Shown: in pieces, positions 7,297 through 10,872 of the stretch
Layout of the letters: the number at the start of each line of letters is the position of its first letter
How positions within the stretch are numbered: the first letter of the stretch is position 1
Assembly: GCA_947373075.1 (NCBI GenBank)
Contig: CANBWF010000039.1
Coordinates: forward strand, 1 to 10,872
Length of the DNA stretch: 10,872 nucleotides
Origin: Actinomycetota bacterium
GTDB taxonomy: Bacteria; Actinomycetota; Actinomycetes; S36-B12; UBA5976
Direction of reading: 5' to 3'
Position numbers and translations under genes: made by a program
Notes under the pieces: generated by a model
The model's database searches: none
Told to the model about the DNA's origin: nothing
Seen by the model: the letters and a program-made list of their open reading frames with translations, nothing else

Positions 7297-7908
7297 ATGG
7301 TTCAACCTGCCAAACCAGATTATGCGGGCGACACTGAAAATGATGTTCCCATTCTGAATCTGCCAAATATTCTGACGTTCGTACGTCTTTTGCTAGTTCC
7401 GGTATTCGCGTTTTTATTACCGCAATCACAAGATTCAGATGTAATTCGATGGTGGGCTACGGCAGTATTTGGCATCGCTGCTTTAACAGATTTTATTGAT
7501 GGATACCTGGCTCGTAAATATCAACTGATTACCAATGTTGGCAAGATTGCTGATCCGATTGCCGACAAACTTTTAATTGGAACCGCTCTAATTGCACTCT
7601 CGCTTGAGCACACAGTTTCATGGTGGTTCACGGCAATAATTTTGATTCGTGAAATTGCAATCACTTTATTGCGCTTCAAAGTTATTAATCGCGGAGTGAT
7701 TCCGGCTAGTCGTGGTGGCAAGGCTAAGACCATTAGTCAGATTGTGGCCATTCTTGCTTACTTAGTACCTCTGAATGGATGGGTAGACCAGGTGGCTTTG
7801 CTGGCAATGTGGTCTGCAGTAATTCTCACCGTGGCCACAGGTATCGATTATGTTTTTCGCGCGTATCGATTACCGGATTCGAAATCTGCAGAGTCGGTGA
7901 CTAATTAG
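7297..7908 (+). CDS. pgsA: CDP-diacylglycerol-glycerol-3-phosphate 3-phosphatidyltransferase
   Basis: This is a membrane enzyme of the CDP-alcohol phosphatidyltransferase family. PgsA transfers phosphatidyl from CDP-diacylglycerol to glycerol-3-phosphate, making phosphatidylglycerol phosphate, the precursor of phosphatidylglycerol and cardiolipin. The full signature D-x2-D-G-x2-A-R-x8-G-x3-D-x3-D is present, with D65, D68, G69, A72, R73, G82, D86 and D90. The N-terminal NLPNILTFVRLLLVPVFAF is typical of PgsA, as is SRGGKAKTISQ (138-148). About five hydrophobic segments are visible, near 28-42, 50-64, 92-110, 111-127 and 148-185 (the last probably two helices). The protein has 203 residues, normal for the family. 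The stop TAG directly abuts the ATG of cinA. A phosphatidylinositol-phosphate synthase would share the signature, but the position after ftsK favours PgsA. The short polar N-terminus of about 18 residues is unremarkable. Confidence 0.93.
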   Translation: MVQPAKPDYAGDTENDVPILNLPNILTFVRLLLVPVFAFLLPQSQDSDVIRWWATAVFGIAALTDFIDGYLARKYQLITNVGKIADPIADKLLIGTALIALSLEHTVSWWFTAIILIREIAITLLRFKVINRGVIPASRGGKAKTISQIVAILAYLVPLNGWVDQVALLAMWSAVILTVATGIDYVFRAYRLPDSKSAESVTN

Positions 7909-8418
7909 ATGTCGGAAACTTACGAATTAGCTCTTGAGATTGTGCAGTCGCTTGCTGGTCGCACAGTGGCTTCTGCTGAATCTCTAACTGGTGGTTTAGT
8001 TGGAGCAGCACTGACGGCAGTACCTGGTTCATCGCAGGTTTACCGGGGTGGCGTTATTCCTTATGCAACAGATTTGAAATCTAGTTTGTTGGACATTCCG
8101 AAACTGACCATGAACCACGGTCCGGTTAGTTCTGAAGTTGCCGCGGCGATGGCGGTGAATGCAGCTTATTTGTTGAATTCAGACTTTGGCGTGGCAACAA
8201 CTGGCGTAGCTGGTCCGAATGCTCAAGATGACAAACCTGTTGGCACAGTTTTTATCGCGGTGTTTCGACGTGGCCGTGATGGGCTCGAGGTTTTGAGTTC
8301 AGTGGAACATTTGGAATTAACTTCAAATCATGCAGATCCGGTGGCAGCCCGAGCTGATATTCGTGAACAGTCCGTGGTGGCAGCACTCGCTCTGCTGCTG
8401 GCCGCAATTCCGAAATAA
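7909..8418 (+). CDS. cinA: CinA C-terminal domain protein, likely NMN amidohydrolase (PncC)
   Basis: This is a stand-alone CinA C-terminal domain of 169 residues. The related E. coli PncC deamidates nicotinamide mononucleotide to nicotinate mononucleotide, recycling the by-product of NAD-dependent DNA ligase. Family motifs are AESLTGGLVGAALTAVPGSS (residues 23-42, with presumed catalytic S25) and YRGGVIPYATDLKSSLL (45-61, with presumed catalytic K57). GPVSSEVAAAMA (71-82) and ATTGVAGPNAQDDKPVGTVFIAV (96-118) follow. The N-terminal molybdopterin-binding-like domain of full-length CinA is absent, as is usual for the actinobacterial gene beside pgsA. The ATG touches the pgsA stop with no gap. 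A GGTGA stretch (7896-7900) inside pgsA could serve as ribosome binding site, so translation is probably coupled. The catalytic assignment is by analogy only. Confidence 0.9.
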   Translation: MSETYELALEIVQSLAGRTVASAESLTGGLVGAALTAVPGSSQVYRGGVIPYATDLKSSLLDIPKLTMNHGPVSSEVAAAMAVNAAYLLNSDFGVATTGVAGPNAQDDKPVGTVFIAVFRRGRDGLEVLSSVEHLELTSNHADPVAARADIREQSVVAALALLLAAIPK

Positions 8419-8502
8419 CACTTGGATTTGCGTCAATTTTCTATATTTACGCATTTCAGTCCAAAATTTAACGAACTTGTAATGTGGTACGGAATACAAC
8501 GT

Positions 8503-8512
8503 CAGTGCACTG
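8503..8512 (+). promoter_or_regulatory. Perfect 10-base palindrome before the ClgR-like gene
   Basis: CAGTGCACTG is fully self-complementary and ends five bases before the ATG at 8517. Its last base is the first base of the tandem repeat that follows. Regulators of this type are often autoregulated, so an operator is possible. It does not resemble the GC-rich ClgR sites I know, and no clear promoter could be placed around it. Confidence 0.35.
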
Positions 8513-8535
8513 TGTTATGAATAGTGTTATGAATA
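8512..8535 (+). repeat. Perfect 12-base tandem duplication carrying two start codons
   Basis: GTGTTATGAATA is repeated exactly (8512-8523, 8524-8535). Each copy holds an in-frame ATG (8517 and 8529), so the 5' end of the regulator gene has duplicated start codons encoding MNSV then MN. The unit length is a multiple of three and keeps the frame. Confidence 0.9.
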
Positions 8536-8921
8536 CAGAAACCGCCTCTAAAGTTCTCACAAGCCCTATAACTCTGACCAGTAAAATTCCGGCACCAGCG
8601 ATTTATCGCAACGCGCCAACGCCCATTCCAACTCCTTCGGTGCCCATTAAATCAATTGTTCTTCGCAAGATTATTGGCGAACAATTGCGCCGCCACCGCA
8701 CCGAACAGCACCGTACCTTGCGCGAAGTATCCCGCGTAGCTCAGGTGTCTTTGGGTTACCTCAGCGAGGTTGAGCGCGGCCAAAAAGAAGCTTCCAGCGA
8801 GTTGCTAGCCTCAATTTGTCGCTCGCTAAACATTCCTTTGAGCGTGTTGCTAGCGGACGTTGCCGTTGAAGTAGCACGTTGTGAGAGCGGCTTCGATTTC
8901 TCGACTGCTTCACTTAGCTAA
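8517..8921 (+). CDS. clgR: ClgR-like helix-turn-helix transcriptional regulator
   Basis: This is an XRE-type DNA-binding protein of 134 residues from ATG 8517. The helix-turn-helix region (about residues 49-112) reads VLRKIIGEQLRRHR, then TLREVSRVAQVSLGYLSEVERGQKEASSELL. The 'SEVERGQKEASSELL' stretch is the hallmark of ClgR/PopR-type actinobacterial activators of clp protease (and lon) genes. Its position after pgsA/cinA agrees with clgR in Streptomyces and Mycobacterium. The start is uncertain. Family members begin only a few residues before 'VLR..IGE', whereas here the frame stays open upstream through a Thr/Pro-rich stretch (residues 7-42). ATG 8517, ATG 8529, GTG 8484 and GTG 8640 are all possible, and GTG 8640 would give the family-like length. 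No Shine-Dalgarno supports any of them. The protein ends in SLS, not the Ala-Ala tail reported for Clp-degraded ClgR. Confidence 0.82.
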   Translation: MNSVMNTETASKVLTSPITLTSKIPAPAIYRNAPTPIPTPSVPIKSIVLRKIIGEQLRRHRTEQHRTLREVSRVAQVSLGYLSEVERGQKEASSELLASICRSLNIPLSVLLADVAVEVARCESGFDFSTASLS

Positions 8922-8960
8922 TTCACCAGCAGGGGATGCGTAGGCACTCAATCAGCCGCA

Positions 8961-8981
8961 GTTACACCTAAGCGGTAACAT
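8961..8981 (+). promoter_or_regulatory. Dyad and -10 element before the DUF3046 gene
   Basis: GTTAC (8961-8965) and GTAAC (8975-8979) form a short inverted repeat. The right arm overlaps TAACAT (8976-8981), a TANNNT hexamer ending eight bases before ATG 8990. This suggests a near-leaderless transcript and possibly an operator over the -10. The dyad has only five base pairs, so the operator idea is weak. Confidence 0.35.
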
Positions 8982-8989
8982 CTCTATTT

Positions 8990-9184
8990 ATGCGACTCAC
9001 CGATTTCTGGCGACGGATGGAACACGCGCTTGGCGCTGGCTATGCCCGTTCATGGGCTGCTGATTTCAGAGTCGCCGCCTTAAATTACCGAACTGTGGAT
9101 CAAGCAATTGCCGAAGGCGAAGATACACAAGTTGTGTGGCGCGCAGTTCATGAAACCTTAGGACTAGAAGCAAAATATCGTTAA
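8990..9184 (+). CDS. DUF3046 family protein
   Basis: This is a small acidic protein of 64 residues and unknown function. It matches the actinobacterial DUF3046 family along its length: MRLTDFWRRMEHALGAGYARSWAADF at the start, then RTVDQAIAEGEDTQVVWRAVHETL to near the end. No membrane segment or catalytic motif is seen. In many actinobacteria this gene lies just upstream of recA and recX, and family members are usually 60-70 residues, as here. There is no Shine-Dalgarno, but a -10 hexamer lies close to the start codon. In this window it is not followed by recA: after the TAA at 9182-9184 come a hairpin, a riboswitch and terC. Function is not assignable from sequence. Confidence 0.9.
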   Translation: MRLTDFWRRMEHALGAGYARSWAADFRVAALNYRTVDQAIAEGEDTQVVWRAVHETLGLEAKYR

Positions 9185-9191
9185 AGAAATC

Positions 9192-9216
9192 TTCCAGGGA
9201 AATGTTTAGCCTGGGA
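9192..9216 (+). terminator. Hairpin after the DUF3046 gene
   Basis: TTCCAGG (9192-9198) pairs with CCTGGGA (9210-9216), seven pairs including one G.T, around an 11-base loop, seven bases after the stop codon. It has no T-run. It probably separates the DUF3046 transcript from the riboswitch-controlled terC transcript. Confidence 0.4.
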
Positions 9217-9225
9217 TTGACTGGG

Positions 9226-9231
9226 TAACTT
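9226..9231 (+). promoter_or_regulatory. Candidate -10 of the riboswitch-terC transcript
   Basis: TAACTT fits TANNNT and would start transcription near 9238, just before the first base of riboswitch helix P1 (9240). A TTGACT at 9217-9222 is too close to act as its -35, and the position 17 bases upstream holds only a weak match. Placement is tentative. Confidence 0.35.
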
Positions 9232-9239
9232 AACAAAAT

Positions 9240-9335
9240 CAAGGGGAGTACCCTCATTGCTGCATGCTCGTCAGCACGCTACCGACGTTAGGTAGCCGGG
9301 CATCAGGTCGGCTTAGCCGGCAGCGGGAGACCTTG
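9240..9335 (+). ncRNA. yybP-ykoY manganese riboswitch aptamer
   Basis: This is an Mn2+-sensing RNA leader upstream of a TerC-family gene, a classic pairing. Helix P1 is CAAGG (9240-9244) with CCTTG (9331-9335), followed by the conserved GGAGTA loop (9245-9250). GCTG (9259-9262) can pair with CAGC (9321-9324) as P2. The second arm has ATGCTCG (9264-9270) with CGGGCAT (9297-9303) and, above the conserved-looking TCAGCAC loop, a perfect GCTACC/GGTAGC stem (9278-9283 with 9291-9296). GTCGGC/GCCGGC (9307-9312 with 9316-9321) can form another hairpin and may compete with P2 for C9321. The GGGGAGTA and GTCA elements are the family's recognisable Mn-binding loops. The ligand assignment comes from the known family, not from this sequence alone. 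Confidence 0.9.
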
Positions 9336-9371
9336 TGACTTATGTGGCATGCCCACATATCCACAAGGAGG
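9331..9371 (+). promoter_or_regulatory. Riboswitch expression platform: Shine-Dalgarno-sequestering hairpin
   Basis: The 3' strand of aptamer P1, extended to CCTTGTG (9331-9337), is perfectly complementary to CACAAGG (9362-9368), which contains the first half of the terC Shine-Dalgarno AAGGAGG (9365-9371). Nested inside is a perfect seven-pair stem, TATGTGG (9341-9347) with CCACATA (9353-9359). Together they make a two-part hairpin that would hide the ribosome site when P1 is not formed. P1 formation on Mn2+ binding would use CCTTG and release it. This indicates translational ON switching by Mn2+. Confidence 0.75.
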
Positions 9372-9375
9372 AACC

Positions 9376-10305
9376 GTGGATGTATCAGTATGGAGTTGGA
9401 TTGCACTAGGAGTAGCAATCTTATTAATGTTGGCAGTGGATTTGTTTTTTCACCGTGAGCCAAAACCTATTGAATTTAAAGAAGCAGCCAAATGGTCGGT
9501 TGTCTGGGTTGTTATCGCACTCATTGCAGGGGGCGTCATTGGAATTGTCTATGGTTCCGATTATTGGTGGCAGTACTTAAGTGGGTACTTAATTGAAAAG
9601 TCCTTAGCTGTTGACAATGTTTTCATCTGGGCAATTATCTTTAGTTACTTTGCTGTTCCAGCGCGACTGCAACATCGAGTGTTGTTTTACGGAGTGCTTG
9701 GAGCGTTGGTATTCCGCGGAGTCCTTATTGTTGCTGGCTCAGTTCTTTTGGCAAGCATCTCTTGGATGATCTATGTATTTGCAGCTTTCTTGATTTTCAC
9801 TGGCATCAAGATGTTGCAGCATCGAGATCAGGAGTTGGACATTGAGAATTCACGGATTCTCAAATTTGTAAATCGTTTCATTCCGATTAGTACAACTTAT
9901 GATGGCGAAAAATTCTTCACAAGAACTAAGTTCCGCTTAGTTGCTACTCCACTGTTTGCGGTGCTGTTATTCGTGGAGATCATGGACGTGGTCTTTGCAG
10001 TTGATTCAATTCCAGCTATCTTTGCGGTGACCGATGAGCCGTACATTGTCTTTGCCAGTAACGCATTTGCCATTCTTGGCCTGCGGGCTATGTTTTTCCT
10101 GCTGAGTGGATTAATGGATCGATTTATCTATCTGAAAGTGGGACTGGCCGTAATCATGTTGTGGGTTGGTATCAAGATGATCCTTTCGCATTCCATAATG
10201 CACATTCACACTTCAGTGAGTCTTGGCATAATTGTGCTAATTCTGACTGTGACGATCGTGGCAAGTCTACGAGCTACCAAAACGGAGAGTGTTTTAAATG
10301 AATAA
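9376..10305 (+). CDS. TerC-family integral membrane protein, probable Mn2+ exporter
   Basis: This 309-residue polytopic protein belongs to the TerC/Alx family (LysE superfamily). Members, once tied to tellurite resistance, are now linked to Mn2+ export or metal supply to secreted enzymes. Family motifs with acidic residues inside membrane helices are visible: LAVDLFFH (D22), SLAVDNVF (76-83), VEIMDVVFAVDSIPA (200-214, with E201, D204, D210) and FASNAFAILGLRAMF (226-240). About eight or nine hydrophobic segments are spread over residues 5-25, 40-60, 82-95, 104-125, 127-146, 188-215, 225-247, 252-270 and 280-298. A soluble loop lies at 147-187. The GTG at 9376 is chosen because AAGGAGG (9365-9371) precedes it. 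An in-frame ATG at 9349 would put the Shine-Dalgarno and switch hairpin inside the coding region. The Mn riboswitch upstream supports a role in manganese homeostasis. The next gene overlaps its end by eight bases. Confidence 0.93.
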   Translation: MDVSVWSWIALGVAILLMLAVDLFFHREPKPIEFKEAAKWSVVWVVIALIAGGVIGIVYGSDYWWQYLSGYLIEKSLAVDNVFIWAIIFSYFAVPARLQHRVLFYGVLGALVFRGVLIVAGSVLLASISWMIYVFAAFLIFTGIKMLQHRDQELDIENSRILKFVNRFIPISTTYDGEKFFTRTKFRLVATPLFAVLLFVEIMDVVFAVDSIPAIFAVTDEPYIVFASNAFAILGLRAMFFLLSGLMDRFIYLKVGLAVIMLWVGIKMILSHSIMHIHTSVSLGIIVLILTVTIVASLRATKTESVLNE

Positions 10306-10570
10306 AGAAAGGCTTTATGAATCCTGGAAACATCTACCGCATCCAATTCGGTGGGTGATTGTTGCGACCATTGGCGGGACTTTGTTTGTCGTTGGCGTCA
10401 TCTTTCTGGTGATACCTGGGCCAGGTCTCCCTTTGGTAATCGCAGGGTTGGCTGTGCTGGCCAGCGAGTTCGCTTGGGCGCAGTACATGCTTAGTCGGAT
10501 AAAAGAGAAGAGTCAGCAGGTTGCGCAGAGAGCTAAATCGACAATTCGCCCAAATAAGAAATCTGGGTAG
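10298..10570 (+). CDS. PGPGW-type small transmembrane protein
   Basis: This 90-residue protein resembles the PGPGW putative transmembrane family. After a short N-terminus containing HPIRWV come two adjacent hydrophobic stretches (about 18-39 and 44-57). They are split by PGPGLPLVIAGLAVLASEFAWA (from P40), the family's core, which has L where the name-giving motif has W. The C-terminus (65-90) is basic and charged, probably cytoplasmic. The function of the family is unknown. The ATG lies inside the last codons of terC (eight-base overlap, different frame), with GGAG at 10284-10287 as a possible ribosome site. Co-expression with terC, and therefore manganese control of its mRNA through coupling, is likely. 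A role next to a TerC transporter is only inference. Confidence 0.8.
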   Translation: MNKERLYESWKHLPHPIRWVIVATIGGTLFVVGVIFLVIPGPGLPLVIAGLAVLASEFAWAQYMLSRIKEKSQQVAQRAKSTIRPNKKSG

Positions 10571-10581
10571 ACTTCAGAAGT

Positions 10582-10587
10582 TAAACT
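10582..10587 (+). promoter_or_regulatory. Leaderless-type -10 of the DUF4287-like gene
   Basis: TAAACT fits TANNNT at exactly -12 to -7 relative to ATG 10594, and no Shine-Dalgarno is present. This is the same spacing as before thyX. No -35 is recognised. Confidence 0.45.
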
Positions 10588-10593
10588 CGCTAC

Positions 10594-10872
10594 ATGGCTG
10601 CAAATAATCCGGACCGGGCGTCGTACTTCCCAGCTATAGAGAAAAAGTACGGCTTGCCGATGTCTTATTGGTTTGAGCGCATGGCGGAGATTGCCGGACA
10701 AAAGTATCCAGAACAGATTGCTTACTTGCGCGAGAACCATGGATTTACCCAGGCACACGCAAATGCCTTGGTTTTGTATTCGCGCGGATCTACATCCTCC
10801 AAGAAGTACGACACTGTGGAGCAGTATCTGGCTCAGTTCGACGAGGTGAGACGCCAAACAGTGCTAGATGTA
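10594..10872 (+). CDS. DUF4287-like protein (partial, runs off the window)
   Basis: An open frame of 93 codons runs from ATG 10594 to the window edge without a stop. The protein begins MAANNPDRASYFPAIEKKYG and continues with SYWFERMAEIAGQKYPEQIAYLRENHGFTQAHANALVLYSRG. This matches the helical pattern of DUF4287: an 'IEKK.G' start, a helix-turn, 'L...HG....HANALV', and a closing 'YF/YL' helix. Function is unknown. No membrane segment is seen. It lies 23 bases after the PGPGW gene but seems to have its own leaderless promoter, so it need not share the terC transcript. The family call is from remembered motifs and could be a near relative. Whether the protein ends soon or has another domain cannot be seen. 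Confidence 0.7.
   Translation, partial: MAANNPDRASYFPAIEKKYGLPMSYWFERMAEIAGQKYPEQIAYLRENHGFTQAHANALVLYSRGSTSSKKYDTVEQYLAQFDEVRRQTVLDV

Noticed and set aside
8429..8453. TGCGT-N15-ACGCA inverted repeat after cinA as a terminator or ClgR operator
   Set aside because: It has only five pairs with a 15-base loop, no T-run, and no match to the ClgR site pattern. Treated as chance.
8484..8516. GTG at 8484 as the start of the ClgR-like gene
   Set aside because: It has no Shine-Dalgarno or leaderless -10 at the right distance, would place the palindrome in coding sequence, and moves further from family length. It is not fully excluded.
9217..9222. TTGACT as the -35 of the terC promoter
   Set aside because: The -10 candidate TAACTT starts only three bases later, and the position 17 bases downstream (9240-9245) is CAAGGG, which is not a -10.
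9349..9375. ATG at 9349 as the terC start, adding nine residues
   Set aside because: The segment includes the switch hairpin and the Shine-Dalgarno AAGGAGG at 9365-9371, which points to GTG 9376. The added residues do not look like a TerC N-terminus.
9254..9463. Reverse-strand open frame across the riboswitch and the terC start
   Set aside because: The region is explained by a structured RNA on the + strand. The frame has no family resemblance and no ribosome site.
10513..10857. Reverse-strand open frame of 114 codons over the end of the PGPGW gene and the DUF4287-like gene
   Set aside because: It runs antisense to two recognisable coding regions and its translation resembles no family I know. 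It is a shadow frame.

Overview
This window reads as a chromosomal segment of an actinobacterium with unusually moderate base composition. The order thyX - dapA - rnj - ftsK - pgsA - cinA - ClgR-type regulator - DUF3046 is the conserved actinobacterial block known from Streptomyces and, in part, Mycobacterium. The codons, however, are rich in A/T third positions (GC reads below 50 percent by eye, not computed). A low-GC, streamlined lineage such as the freshwater Nanopelagicales (acI) would fit, but that placement is inference. All genes lie on the + strand and gaps are short. I see no mobile element, CRISPR array, rRNA or tRNA.

Layout. Bases 1-233 hold the C-terminal end of a glycoside hydrolase family 16 enzyme. 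Next is an orphan EfeU/FTR1 iron permease (386-1240), whose promoter overlaps an IdeR/DtxR-like box. Then comes a housekeeping run: thyX (1304-2020, dTMP synthesis), dapA (2033-2929, lysine/diaminopimelate) and rnj (2926-4611, RNase J), followed by a small hairpin. After the hairpin are ftsK (4699-7251, chromosome translocase), pgsA (7297-7908, phosphatidylglycerol phosphate synthesis), cinA/pncC (7909-8418), a ClgR-like regulator (about 8517-8921) and a DUF3046 protein (8990-9184). In many actinobacteria recA and recX follow DUF3046. Here they do not.

In the recA position the window carries a yybP-ykoY manganese riboswitch (9240-9335) directly upstream of a TerC-family membrane protein (9376-10305). 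Overlapping it is a small PGPGW-type membrane protein (10298-10570), and then the start of a DUF4287-like protein (10594 to the window end). Between the aptamer and the terC start the RNA can form a two-part hairpin whose outer stem pairs the 3' strand of aptamer helix P1 with the Shine-Dalgarno sequence. That gives an explicit, testable Mn2+-dependent translational switch.

Expression signals. Several genes without a Shine-Dalgarno sequence (thyX, ftsK, DUF3046, DUF4287) have a TANNNT -10 hexamer ending 6 to 8 bases before the start codon, the arrangement of leaderless actinobacterial transcripts. Genes inside runs use tight coupling: GTGA overlap (dapA/rnj), TAG-ATG abutment (pgsA/cinA) and an 8-base overlap (terC/PGPGW gene). 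The gene families are all known. The most interesting signals are regulatory: the terC switch, the iron-box promoter, the changed neighbourhood after DUF3046, and the odd 5' region of the ClgR-like gene.
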